In this document: in pieces, positions 6,571-13,843 of the stretch | Numbering within the stretch: the first letter of the stretch is position 1 | Layout of the letters: every line of letters starts with the position of its first letter | DNA from: an uncultured Spirochaetaceae bacterium | GTDB lineage: Bacteria > Spirochaetota > Spirochaetia > Treponematales > Treponemataceae | Length of the DNA: 34,122 bases | Assembly: GCA_902799965.1 (NCBI GenBank) | Contig: CADCCO010000016.1 | Span: forward strand, 1-34,122 | Direction: 5' to 3' | The notes under the pieces: model-generated | Databases searched by the model: none | Told to the model about the DNA's origin: nothing | The model's input: the letters and a program-made list of their open reading frames with translations, nothing else | Program-made: the position numbers and the translations under genes

Positions 6571-7342
6571 AGCAGTCCTAATAAAGACTTCTTTAGTAGA
6601 CTATCCCAACCGAGTCGCGGCCGCGTGTTTTTTGCGCGGCTGCAATCTTCGCTGCCCCTACTGTTACAACACGGAATTGGTCGAGCCGGCCGAGGCGTCG
6701 CAAGCCCAAGACGCGGGCGGCGACGAAAATTGTTCGCAAGACCTTAACGCGGGCGCGCGGGCCGGCCGTGACCAGCCGCAATTTGTCGGCGCAGAAGAAA
6801 TATTGGCCCACCTAAAAAAGCGCGCCAACGTTCTTTCGGGCTTTGTAATCTCTGGCGGCGAGCCTCTTTGCCAGCCGGAGCTTGTCCGCCGCCTGGTTTT
6901 AGAGGCGCGCTCTTTAGGCTACAAAATAAAGCTTGACACAAACGGCATTTTCCCCGACCGCCTGCAAAAACTTTTGGACGACCCCGCCGTGCGCCCCGAC
7001 TACATAGCGCTTGACGTTAAGACAAGCCCCGCGCGCTACAAGGAATTGCAAGCCCAAGACGCGGCGGCGGAAAAAGTCATTCGCTCGATAAAAATTGTTT
7101 CCGCGCTGCCGGCGGAAGAACGCGAATTTAGGACAGTCCTTTACCCGCCCTTAGTCGGCCGCGCGGAGATAGAAGAAATCGCCGCGCTTCTTCCCGCCGA
7201 CGCGCGCTGGTACTTTGCGCGATTCCAAAACAGCCATTGCCTAAGAGAGGCCGCCGAGAAAGTCCAGCCCTACACGGACGCGGAAGAAGCCGCGCTTGTT
7301 GACCTGGCTCGCTCGAAAATTTCCGCCGCCGAACTCAGATAG
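6557..7342 (+). CDS. nrdG: Anaerobic ribonucleotide reductase activating radical SAM protein
   Basis: NrdG uses a [4Fe-4S] cluster and S-adenosylmethionine to abstract a hydrogen from the NrdD glycine. The 261 residues begin KPLEAVLIKTSLVDYPN, carry the radical SAM signature GCNLRCPYC (C29, C33, C36), and have ISGGEPL for SAM binding. The length and N-terminus fit the longer NrdG2-type activases. The start is a TTG at 6557, which overlaps the end of the preceding gene by 14 nt and has GGAAGA at SD distance. An Ala/Asp-rich loop of about 30 residues after NTELVEP looks like an insertion. As the last gene of the operon, it presumably acts on the glycine carried by the separate 196-residue protein. 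Confidence 0.92.
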   Translation: MKPLEAVLIKTSLVDYPNRVAAACFLRGCNLRCPYCYNTELVEPAEASQAQDAGGDENCSQDLNAGARAGRDQPQFVGAEEILAHLKKRANVLSGFVISGGEPLCQPELVRRLVLEARSLGYKIKLDTNGIFPDRLQKLLDDPAVRPDYIALDVKTSPARYKELQAQDAAAEKVIRSIKIVSALPAEEREFRTVLYPPLVGRAEIEEIAALLPADARWYFARFQNSHCLREAAEKVQPYTDAEEAALVDLARSKISAAELR

Positions 7343-7502
7343 GAACGGTAAAGGCTCGCTTCGCTTAAAGCCTTGACTCGTTCCTTTTGCGGCGCGAACA
7401 CTATTGTCGCGCCGCAATACGTCCGGTCAAGGCACGCTCCGCTCAAGGCCTTGACTCGGCCGTTTTGCGGATTGCCTTTTCAATTGTCAATCCGCAATAA
7501 GT
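7342..7502. repeat. Two diverged tandem copies of an 80-bp palindromic repeat
   Basis: Copy A (about 7342-7421) and copy B (about 7422-7502) share the same order of elements: a first hairpin containing AAGGC...GCCTT with CGCT(T/C)CGCT in its loop, the shared string CCTTGACTCG, then a second hairpin whose stem begins TTGCGG. The second stem is 11 bp in copy A (7387-7397 with 7407-7417) and 10 bp in copy B (7465-7474 with 7488-7497). Its inner half differs between the copies on both arms while remaining paired. The stretch contains no gene and directly follows the nrdG stop. Confidence 0.75.
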
Positions 7503-7508
7503 AAAAAA

Positions 7509-7532
7509 AAGGCCTCCCGATTGGGAAGCCTT
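7509..7532 (-). terminator. Intrinsic terminator of the tRNA gene
   Basis: Read on the minus strand, AAGGCTTCCC, loop AATC, GGGAGGCCTT forms a 10-bp stem with one mismatch and is followed by a run of eight T (7503-7510 region, A on the plus strand). It starts four bases after the tRNA 3' end. Confidence 0.85.
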
Positions 7533-7535
7533 GGA

Positions 7536-7608
7536 TAGCGACTAATGGGATTGAACCATTGACATCACGGATATGAGCCGTGTGCTCTACCAACTGAGCT
7601 AAGTCGCC
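7536..7608 (-). tRNA. tRNA-Met (anticodon CAT), elongator type
   Basis: The minus strand folds into a complete 73-nt cloverleaf: acceptor GGCGACT with AGTCGCT (a G-U pair at position 1-72), D-arm GCTC/GAGC, anticodon stem CACGG/CCGTG around loop CTCATAT with anticodon CAT, and T-arm AATGG/CCATT with TTCAATC. The discriminator is A and CCA is not encoded. It lacks the C1-A72 mismatch and three G-C pairs of an initiator. A lysidine-type tRNA-Ile(CAT) cannot be fully excluded by eye. Confidence 0.95.
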
Positions 7609-7610
7609 GT

Positions 7611-7643
7611 AGTTCGTCTACTGTATCAGAAGACGAACTTTTT
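7611..7643 (+). terminator. Perfect 9-bp hairpin followed by T-run between leuD and tRNA-Met
   Basis: AGTTCGTCT (7611-7619) pairs with AGACGAACT (7631-7639) and is followed by TTTT on the plus strand, so it could end plus-strand transcription coming from the nrd operon. The same bases lie inside the minus-strand tRNA promoter, so its role is ambiguous. Confidence 0.45.
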
Positions 7644-7648
7644 GTCAA
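7620..7648 (-). promoter_or_regulatory. Promoter of tRNA-Met
   Basis: On the minus strand a perfect TTGACA (7643-7648) and TACAGT (7620-7625) are separated by 17 bp. Transcription would start near 7612, four bases before the mature tRNA 5' end at 7608. With the terminator at 7509-7532 this makes the tRNA an independent unit. Confidence 0.7.
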
Positions 7649-7660
7649 TAGGCGCGCGGC

Positions 7661-8194
7661 CTAAAATTTGCTGTCGGCGTAGCCGATCCAGCCTTCCTTT
7701 TCAACCAAGGCCTTTTCAAAGCCTTCAAGCGTAAAGGGATAGCTTTTTGAAAGGCTTCCGGCGATGAGCTTGACTTTGGCGGTGCCGTCGTCGTTGATTA
7801 CGATTTTGCACTCGGTGTCCTTTTCAGCAAAAGTGCGGAACATATCCTCGACGGACTTTTTGTCCATCTCAACGGCGAGCAGGCCGCAGTTGTACATGTT
7901 CTGGCGGAAGATGCGGGCAAAGTTAACCGCGACGACAACATAAATGCCGTTGACTTCCAAAGCCCAAGGAGCGTGCTCGCGGCTTGAGCCGCAGCCAAAG
8001 TTTTCGCGGGTGATGATGACCTTCTTGCCCGCCACGTCCCTCTTGGAGTCAAAGCCCTCAAGCTTTAGGTCTTCCAAAAGGTAAGGCTTCAAGGCCTGCT
8101 TTGTGTTTTCCGTCAAATACTTGGCCGGAATTATTTCATCCGTGTTGATGTCGGGTCTGTCCAAAAAGAGGACCGGTCCTCCAAATTGCTTCAT
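7661..8194 (-). CDS. leuD: 3-isopropylmalate dehydratase small subunit
   Basis: LeuD with LeuC isomerises 2-isopropylmalate to 3-isopropylmalate in leucine synthesis. The 177 residues show the swivel-domain motifs of the aconitase superfamily: DTDEIIPAKYL near residue 17, then ITRENFGCGSSREHAPW (about 60-76) and VAVNFARIFRQNMYNCGLL. The length fits the short (archaeal-type) small subunit. A GTAGGAG site precedes the ATG. It lies 16 nt behind leuC in the same operon. No leuA or leuB is visible, so the related reactions of this family, such as homoaconitase or other hydroxyacid dehydratases, remain possible. Confidence 0.9.
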   Translation of the reverse strand: MKQFGGPVLFLDRPDINTDEIIPAKYLTENTKQALKPYLLEDLKLEGFDSKRDVAGKKVIITRENFGCGSSREHAPWALEVNGIYVVVAVNFARIFRQNMYNCGLLAVEMDKKSVEDMFRTFAEKDTECKIVINDDGTAKVKLIAGSLSKSYPFTLEGFEKALVEKEGWIGYADSKF

Positions 8195-8210
8195 AATTTA
8201 CTCCTACGAT

Positions 8211-9497
8211 TTATGCTTTGTATAATGGTGAATTCGTTATAACGCCGGCAATCGCCGTGGCCGCCGCGGACGCGGGGCTCATAAGGTGGACCATTCCGCC
8301 CTTTCCCATGCGGCCGTTAAAGTTGCGGTTTGTGGTGGAGGCGCAAACTTCGCCTTCAGCCAAAACGCCATTGGACATTCCCAAGCAGGCGCCGCAAGTG
8401 GGGTTTGTGACGCAAAAGCCCGCGTCCATAAAAATCGAAAGCAAGCCTTCGTCCAAGGCCATCTTGTAAACCTTGGGCGTGGCCGGGCTTACGATGCCGC
8501 GAACGCCGGCGGCCAAACGCTTTCCTTTAAGGACTTCGGCGGCGACGCGAAGGTCGGAAATGCGGCCGTTGGTGCAGCTTCCAATGTAAACCTGGTTCAC
8601 TTTTGTGGCGCCCAGCTCGGCGACCGGCTTGACTTGGTCGGGCTTGTAGCCCACGGTTGAAAGCGGCTGCAAATCGCTCAAGTCGAATGTCAAGACTTTT
8701 TCGTACTGAGCGTCGTCGTCGCTCTTCCACTGCGCGTAGTCGGCCAGCGCCTCTTCCTTGCTCTTGTATTCGTCTTTAATGAATTCCCAAAGGTAGTCGA
8801 CGGTCTTTTGGTCGGGGAAGCAAATTCCGCTTGTGGCGCCGGCTTCGACAGCCATGTTGCAGATTGTCATTCGCTCTTCCATTCCAAAATTGTCCACGAC
8901 AGGCCCGGTGAACTCGACGACGCAGTTTGTGGCTCCGTTCACTCCGATTTTGGAGATGAGGAACAAAATCACGTCCTTGGCGTAAACGCCGGGCTTAAGA
9001 GTTCCGTTCAACACAAACTTGATGGCTTTGGGCTCCTTGAAAGAGCAAACGCCTTTGAGGATTCCGACTTCCAAGTCTGTGGTGCCAACGCCGGCCGCAA
9101 AGGCTCCGAAAGCGCCGTGGGTGCAAGTGTGGCTGTCGCCCATGATTACGGTAAAGCCGGGGCGGACAAAGCCCTTTTCAGGGAAAATCGCGTGGCAAAC
9201 GCCGTTTGAGCCGATATCAAAGAAGTCCTTGATGTCGTTGCGGGCCGCCCAGTCGCGCAAGATTTTTTCCTGCGTGGCGGTCTTTGAGTCTTTGGCGGGA
9301 GTCACGTGGTCGATTACGGCCTTGATTTTTGTCTTGTCAAATACGCGGTCCTTGCCGCGCTCGCAGAGGTCGTTGATTGCGATTGGGGTGGTTATTTCGT
9401 GGCAGAAAACCCGGTCAAGCTTTAGGATGTAGGTGTCCTTGAAAGGCTTTTCCAAAAGGTGCTTTTCAAAAATTTTTTGGGCGATTGTCTTTCCCAT
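8211..9497 (-). CDS. leuC: 3-isopropylmalate dehydratase large subunit
   Basis: This is the iron-sulfur subunit that pairs with LeuD. The 428 residues contain GDSHTCTHGAFGAFAAG (about 120-136), the cluster-ligand motif IGSCTNGR (about 290-300), and CGACLG near the C-terminus, giving the three cysteines that hold a [4Fe-4S] cluster. The length matches the separate-subunit type and not full aconitase. The start is preceded by CAGGAG. It has its own sigma70-type promoter about 30 bp upstream and a leader of about 26 nt, too short for a T-box or leucine attenuator. Confidence 0.92.
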   Translation of the reverse strand: MGKTIAQKIFEKHLLEKPFKDTYILKLDRVFCHEITTPIAINDLCERGKDRVFDKTKIKAVIDHVTPAKDSKTATQEKILRDWAARNDIKDFFDIGSNGVCHAIFPEKGFVRPGFTVIMGDSHTCTHGAFGAFAAGVGTTDLEVGILKGVCSFKEPKAIKFVLNGTLKPGVYAKDVILFLISKIGVNGATNCVVEFTGPVVDNFGMEERMTICNMAVEAGATSGICFPDQKTVDYLWEFIKDEYKSKEEALADYAQWKSDDDAQYEKVLTFDLSDLQPLSTVGYKPDQVKPVAELGATKVNQVYIGSCTNGRISDLRVAAEVLKGKRLAAGVRGIVSPATPKVYKMALDEGLLSIFMDAGFCVTNPTCGACLGMSNGVLAEGEVCASTTNRNFNGRMGKGGMVHLMSPASAAATAIAGVITNSPLYKA

Positions 9498-9529
9498 AGT
9501 TCTTCTCCTGAATATTAAGAATACTAAAG

Positions 9530-9558
9530 ATTTTAATTATTTTTGAAGAATTTGTCAA
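9530..9558 (-). promoter_or_regulatory. Promoter of leuC-leuD
   Basis: On the minus strand a perfect TTGACA (9553-9558) is followed after 17 bp by TAAAAT (9530-9535). The predicted start is near 9523, leaving a leader of about 26 nt. Confidence 0.8.
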
Positions 9559-9603
9559 GCGCTAATAAAACTCTTCAAAAAAATAAAATCTTTCAGGAGA
9601 GCG

Positions 9604-9813
9604 CTAGCCCAAAACAGTAACGCCCGCTCCGGAGATGGCCGCGTCAATGGCCGCTTCAATGCCGCCAACGCTTTCGTCAAAGTCAACCTTGACTTGGGAC
9701 TTTGCGGGATCAGCGACGCATTCAGTAACGCCCGCAACACCTTTGACAGCGGCAGAAACCTTTCCGGCCGCGCCGTCGTCAAACATTCCGTCCACAAATA
9801 TTTTCTTTTGCAT
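9604..9813 (-). CDS. Small HMA-fold protein without the metal-binding CxxC
   Basis: The 69-residue protein follows the ferredoxin-like heavy-metal-associated (HMA) pattern: a first strand KIFVDGM, a helix VSAAVKGVAGV, the strand pair ECVADP...SQVKVDFD, a second helix and a final strand. In copper chaperones the first loop is GMxCxxC. Here it reads GMFDDGAAG, so both cysteines are replaced and metal binding by the usual route is unlikely. An AGGAG site and a strong promoter (9848-9876) show it is a real, separately expressed gene. Function unknown; it may bind a protein partner or another ligand. Confidence 0.75.
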   Translation of the reverse strand: MQKKIFVDGMFDDGAAGKVSAAVKGVAGVTECVADPAKSQVKVDFDESVGGIEAAIDAAISGAGVTVLG

Positions 9814-9847
9814 AGCAGCAAATCTCCTAATGTCTTGTTATATTTCT

Positions 9848-9876
9848 ATTATAAAGCAAAAACGAGGAAATTGCAA
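9848..9876 (-). promoter_or_regulatory. Promoter of the HMA-like gene
   Basis: On the minus strand TTGCAA (9871-9876) and a perfect TATAAT (9848-9853) are separated by 17 bp, with the predicted start near 9841 and an AGGAG ribosome site before the ATG. Confidence 0.75.
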
Positions 9877-9894
9877 GTTTTTTTTTTAAGCATA

Positions 9895-9923
9895 TTGCAT
9901 TATTTTTTAAATTGCGCTAGATT
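9895..9923 (+). promoter_or_regulatory. Promoter of the PUR-domain gene
   Basis: TTGCAT (9895-9900) and TAGATT (9918-9923) are 17 bp apart on the plus strand. The predicted start near 9930 gives a leader of about 72 nt before the ATG at 10002. Confidence 0.6.
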
Positions 9924-10001
9924 CTTTTCTTGAACAAGCAGTTCAACAAAAAATCCACCAAAACACAGGGATGGACGCGGAAATGCCGCTAGGAGGAACA
10001 A

Positions 10002-10412
10002 ATGGGAATTCGCGGAGAGCTATACACAACGCAAGTGACGCTGACCAACCGCTCGTATTTTTTCAACGTTAAGGAAAACCGAACCGGCGACGTGTTTTTG
10101 CAAATCGTCGAAAGCAAGAACGGCAAGGAAGGCATTGAACGCGACCGCCACCAAATAGCGGTTTTTGAAGAGGACATGCAAAAGTTCTTTAGCGGCTTGG
10201 ACGACTCGCTTAAATTCATCCAAAAGAACAAAAAGGAGCGCGACAAGCTCAAGGCCGAGCGAAAGGCCGCCAAAGAAGCCAAGTATTCAAGCGACGGCAT
10301 TGCCGGAAAGAAGCGCTTTAAGGTAAAGGTTGAAGACCCGGACGCGCGGCCCGTCGACCCCAACGCGCCCAAAAAGACCGGCCGCATACACGTCGTTTCA
10401 AAAAGAAAATAA
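10002..10412 (+). CDS. PUR-domain nucleic-acid-binding protein (DUF3276/BpuR-like)
   Basis: The 136-residue protein starts RGELYTTQVTLTNRSYFFNVKENR, followed by GDVFLQIVESK, the pattern of the bacterial PUR fold known from Borrelia BpuR, which binds single-stranded nucleic acids and represses translation of some mRNAs. The PUR domain covers about residues 1-75. A very basic helical stretch (KKERDKLKAERKAAKEAK) and a Lys/Pro-rich tail follow and would add nucleic-acid affinity. The ribosome site AGGAGG is strong. It is a single-gene unit with its own promoter and a leader of about 72 nt. Its own targets cannot be read from this window. Confidence 0.87.
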   Translation: MGIRGELYTTQVTLTNRSYFFNVKENRTGDVFLQIVESKNGKEGIERDRHQIAVFEEDMQKFFSGLDDSLKFIQKNKKERDKLKAERKAAKEAKYSSDGIAGKKRFKVKVEDPDARPVDPNAPKKTGRIHVVSKRK

Positions 10413-10429
10413 GAGTCTTTGTATTGCCA

Positions 10430-10445
10430 GCGCTCGCAAGAGCGC
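10430..10445. other. GNRA-loop hairpin downstream of the PUR gene
   Basis: GCGCTC (10430-10435), loop GCAA, GAGCGC (10440-10445) form a perfect 6-bp hairpin 17 nt after the stop codon. There is no T-run, so it may be an mRNA 3'-end stabiliser and not a terminator. Confidence 0.5.
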
Positions 10446-10470
10446 AGTTGAATAAACTTCCTATAGCAAA

Positions 10471-10503
10471 ACAACGCCTTAGTATGAAAAACTAAGGCGT
10501 TGT
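10471..10503. terminator. Perfect 13-bp hairpin between the convergent PUR and rnhB genes
   Basis: ACAACGCCTTAGT (10471-10483) pairs with ACTAAGGCGTTGT (10491-10503) around a 7-nt loop. It overlaps the last codons and stop of rnhB. It sits where transcripts from both directions must end and could serve both, though neither side has a good T-run. Confidence 0.6.
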
Positions 10504-11090
10504 ATAGGGCTGGGGCCGAGCGAGCGGCAGGCGGCCTTGTGCGCGGCCGTCGGGTAGCCCTTGTGCTTTTCGTAGCCGTAGCCCGGATACTTTTGGGCCG
10601 CTTGAACCATAAAGCGGTCGCGGGCGGTTTTGGCCAAGACGCTGGCCGCCATCACTTGAGGAAAGGTTGCGTCGGCTTTGACAACCGCCTCGCATTCAAT
10701 CGAAAGGTTCGGGGGAACAAAAGTTCCGTCGGCTATTCCATGCAATTTTTCCAGCAAAAGGTCGGAGGCTTTTAGGCCGCCCGCGACCGCGTTTTTGGCC
10801 AGGAAAGCCTCTTTCTTGGAAAGAAGGTCGTCAAAGGCTTGCTTCATCGCCAAAAGGCTTGCCTGCAATATGTTTATCTTGTCTATCGTTTTATGGTCCA
10901 CAAACGAAAGGCCCCAAAGCGCCTTTTCCTTTATAACGGCTTCGGCGGCCAGGCGCTTTTTTTCGGAAAGCTTTTTTGAGTCGTTCAAAATTTCAACAGG
11001 AAAATCCGGCGGAAGGATTACCGCCGCCGCGCAGACCGGGCCAGCCAACGGCCCCCGCCCCGCCTCGTCAAAGCCTACGACAACGCTCAT
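10479..11090 (-). CDS. rnhB: Ribonuclease HII
   Basis: RNase HII cleaves RNA in RNA-DNA hybrids and removes misincorporated ribonucleotides. The 203 residues have GFDEAGRGPLAGPV at the N-terminus (catalytic Asp and Glu), DSKKLSEKKR (about 38-47), and DATFPQVMAASVLAKTARDRF, which holds another catalytic Asp. The length is typical. Its ATG overlaps the stop of the upstream beta-helix gene by four bases (ATGA), so it is translationally coupled. It is the last gene of the 14-gene minus-strand cluster. Confidence 0.95.
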   Translation of the reverse strand: MSVVVGFDEAGRGPLAGPVCAAAVILPPDFPVEILNDSKKLSEKKRLAAEAVIKEKALWGLSFVDHKTIDKINILQASLLAMKQAFDDLLSKKEAFLAKNAVAGGLKASDLLLEKLHGIADGTFVPPNLSIECEAVVKADATFPQVMAASVLAKTARDRFMVQAAQKYPGYGYEKHKGYPTAAHKAACRSLGPSPIQRLSFSY

Positions 11091-13198
11091 TTATAGACGT
11101 TCCCTTTGTCTTCCAAAAACTGGGTCTTTCCCGAAGTGTAAACAGGCTTAAACTCGCTGCCCCGATTCTGAACGTCGGAGAAGAATTGGTTTTCGGTCAT
11201 GGTCACGGTCGAGTCTATGAACTCGGCGGGCCGGCCCATGCGGCCTGAGACTTGGGCAAAATTCTTTTGCAAGAGCCAAGTTCCGCCTGTGGAAGAAAAG
11301 ACGACGGCGGTGTCGCCAACGCTAAGAACGCGCGACGACTCCACGCTGATTTTTGAAGAGCCGGAAGCGTTTACGGCGCAAGCGTAGCCTTCCGCGTCGG
11401 CGGTAACGCCCGTCGATTCAAGCCTGAGCGACGACGAAGAGCAGTTGAAGGCCTTTCCGTCGCCCGAAAAGCGCGCGATGACTTCGCAATTTTTAAATGT
11501 GGCCGCGGAGCTTTCCAAAATGAAAAAATTCGTCATCGACGGAGAGGCCGCGCGCGGCTTTTTTGAAAGCGAAGGCGCGGCGTCCTTTTCCCAGATTATG
11601 TTCTGGGCGAAAAGGCCGGCGTTCTTCATAAGAATCGCGCAGTTGGCGGGAAGCCGCGCGCGGGCGTCGCCCAAACCGCAAAATTCAACGTTGTTCACTA
11701 CGCTTATTTCGCCGGCAGGAAAAGAAACGCTTCCTTTTATGAAAAAGCGCGAAAAGGGCTTTGAGCGGATGATTTTCGCCACGCGCGACAAGTCCTTAAA
11801 GGGCGCGAAGGGGCTTCCGTCCGCTTGCGCCGCGTTGGAGTCGGGGTCGACGTAATAGTTGTACTTGTCGATGATGACCGAATATTCGGCGGTTTCGCTT
11901 TTTACGCCGGCTTCGTCTTCAGAATAGAACGAAACCTTGTAGGCCAAAACCTTTTCGGTGTCGCCGAAGAGCGCGATTTTTTGGCCGCCATACAAATTGT
12001 ATTGGGCTTTTGGAAACTTCAATCCGTTCAGTTTAGGCGCGTCGGGCTTGACTTCCACCGGATCCGACACGCTGCAATAAAGCTTAAGCTTTGGGCCGCA
12101 AGTGGCGGAGACAAGAACGTCGTCGCGCGAATAGGAAGACGAGGCGCTTGACTTTATGATTGGAAAGTCCGGCGCCAAGCGGTTTATGACAGCCTCCGCG
12201 TAAAGGGTTCCTTGAAAAACCTTGTCGTAGTAAATGTCAATCGGAAAAAGCGCCTCAAGCTTTTCGCCGGGAAACGCGTCCAAATAAAGCTCGGAATAAA
12301 GGCCTTGCGAAAGAAGCTTTTTCTTTGCGAGCGTAGACGAAGAAAGCGAAAACTTTTGGGCGTTTTCGGTTTCAGGCGCAATTGAAATTTTTACGCTGCC
12401 GTCGCTTTGGCGGCGGAGCGAAAGAGACGGCTTTTTTGGCAAAGAAATTTTCGTTACGGGATTTTCCGGCGAATAATCGGCGCTTTGGAATAAGATTTCG
12501 TTCATCACGCTGCGGTCAAGGCTTACGGCTTTTCCCGCGCCCTGCCACCAGGCTCCGTCAAGCGAATATATGCGCTTGGGGTCGGTCAAGACAACTTTTG
12601 ACCAGCCGTCGATTTTAAATGGAACCTCTTGGCGGCTCAAGGCGCCGGACTCGCCTGAAAACGCGTGGATGACGTAACGCCAAACCTTTGTTCCATCGCT
12701 CAAATTGATTGGAACATAGCGCTCCATCGTGGCCTTTTTTGAAACTGAAAGCTCCCGTCCCTTCTCGAATTTTTTGGCCTGAAAAAAAGAATAGCTCATT
12801 GAAAAGGGAACGCTGATTTTGCTTCCGGCTTGGAGGTCAAAGCAAGGGCCTGTCTCAAAGGATTTTAGGAAGGCCTTTTTTTCTTCGTTTTCAGGCTCGG
12901 ACGGCTCTACAAAAAACGAGACTTGCGTTTCGCTTTTTTGTCGCTCCCTGTCGATTGAGGCTACGCGAAGGTCAACGTTTCCCGTAACGTCAAGAACGAC
13001 AGGCCCGTCATAGGCAAAGCCTTGCGAAAGGGGGTCGCTTCCCGAAAACGAATAGTAGATTTCTTCACCCTCGCCCGCCTCTATTACCAGCGTTTGCAAG
13101 TTGGCGTAAGAGCCCGGCGCTGGGTTCACGACGGTCACTTCCGCAAAAAGCGAAAATCCAAAAACAATTAAAAAGGCCGCAAAAATCGATTTTTTCAT
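11087..13198 (-). CDS. Secreted protein with chitobiase-like and parallel beta-helix domains
   Basis: The 703-residue protein begins with a classical signal peptide (KKSIFAAFLIVFGFSLFA, cleavage likely before E20). Residues about 24-98 resemble the immunoglobulin-like chitobiase/beta-hexosaminidase C-terminal domain (YYSFSGSDP, then LRVASID). The middle third has further beta-rich repeats with the same style of wording. From about residue 455 (DPDSNAAQADGSPFAPFKDL) to the end it looks like a right-handed parallel beta-helix of the DUF1565 type with many Ser/Asn turns. No lipobox is seen. It should reach the periplasm or outer surface. It lies 8 nt after the phosphoribosyltransferase gene. Its function is unknown; such helices often bind carbohydrate. 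Confidence 0.8.
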   Translation of the reverse strand: MKKSIFAAFLIVFGFSLFAEVTVVNPAPGSYANLQTLVIEAGEGEEIYYSFSGSDPLSQGFAYDGPVVLDVTGNVDLRVASIDRERQKSETQVSFFVEPSEPENEEKKAFLKSFETGPCFDLQAGSKISVPFSMSYSFFQAKKFEKGRELSVSKKATMERYVPINLSDGTKVWRYVIHAFSGESGALSRQEVPFKIDGWSKVVLTDPKRIYSLDGAWWQGAGKAVSLDRSVMNEILFQSADYSPENPVTKISLPKKPSLSLRRQSDGSVKISIAPETENAQKFSLSSSTLAKKKLLSQGLYSELYLDAFPGEKLEALFPIDIYYDKVFQGTLYAEAVINRLAPDFPIIKSSASSSYSRDDVLVSATCGPKLKLYCSVSDPVEVKPDAPKLNGLKFPKAQYNLYGGQKIALFGDTEKVLAYKVSFYSEDEAGVKSETAEYSVIIDKYNYYVDPDSNAAQADGSPFAPFKDLSRVAKIIRSKPFSRFFIKGSVSFPAGEISVVNNVEFCGLGDARARLPANCAILMKNAGLFAQNIIWEKDAAPSLSKKPRAASPSMTNFFILESSAATFKNCEVIARFSGDGKAFNCSSSSLRLESTGVTADAEGYACAVNASGSSKISVESSRVLSVGDTAVVFSSTGGTWLLQKNFAQVSGRMGRPAEFIDSTVTMTENQFFSDVQNRGSEFKPVYTSGKTQFLEDKGNVYK

Positions 13199-13206
13199 CT
13201 TACGCT

Positions 13207-13812
13207 TTATTTCTTTATCAACACGTTCAAGATTTCGCGAAGCTCCGGATCCTGCTTATAGTAGTTTTCTTCCAAATCTTCCGAACTAAGCCCCACCAAT
13301 TCGTGGCTCATGTAGTGAATCCAGCGGTCTTCCTGCGGATTGGTGATTTCAAATTTGCGGCACCAGTAGTCGGGAATTATCGGCTGCTGGGCCTTGTAGG
13401 TGAAATGCTTGTAGTCGTGCACGACAACCTTTATGTCGGCGCGGGGAATGCCCCGGTTGATAAGAATTTCGGTCAAGGCGTTGATTGTGTTGCCGGTGTC
13501 AAAGATGTCGTCGACGAGCATTATTTTGTCGCCGGGACGCAGGCGCTCCGGCGGGTATGTCCAGCCGTCAATCATAAGCTTGGTGTTGGAGCGAACGTCG
13601 GTGTAAGAGCGCGCTACGACGGCGGCGTACAATACCGGGTGGCAGTCCTTGCGAACGATTTTAAAGTATTCGCTTATGACGTTGGCCATGTAGGCGCCGC
13701 CTCTAAGCGAGCAGTAAAGAACGTCGGGTACAAAGCCCTCTTTGTAAATCTTATGCGCCAATTTCAGCGCGTTGTTACGAACGATGTCGTAGGGTAAAAA
13801 TTCCTTTGTCAT
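13207..13812 (-). CDS. Purine-type phosphoribosyltransferase
   Basis: The 201-residue cytosolic enzyme has the type I phosphoribosyltransferase fold. The PRPP-binding loop MLVDDIFDTGNT is at residues 98-109, and the early CSLRGGAYMANV segment (34-45) resembles the non-proline cis peptide loop region. It should join a nucleobase to PRPP; hypoxanthine, guanine or xanthine are the likeliest substrates, but they cannot be distinguished by eye. It is embedded in the long minus-strand operon between avtA and the beta-helix gene, with no promoter in the 31-nt gap upstream. Confidence 0.85.
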   Translation of the reverse strand: MTKEFLPYDIVRNNALKLAHKIYKEGFVPDVLYCSLRGGAYMANVISEYFKIVRKDCHPVLYAAVVARSYTDVRSNTKLMIDGWTYPPERLRPGDKIMLVDDIFDTGNTINALTEILINRGIPRADIKVVVHDYKHFTYKAQQPIIPDYWCRKFEITNPQEDRWIHYMSHELVGLSSEDLEENYYKQDPELREILNVLIKK

Positions 13813-13843
13813 AAAAACATTTTAGCGCAAAAAGCCGCGTTTG

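Noticed and set aside
9498..9529. T-box or leucine attenuator before leuC
   Set aside because: The predicted leader is about 26 nt, contains no leucine-codon run and no terminator or antiterminator stem.
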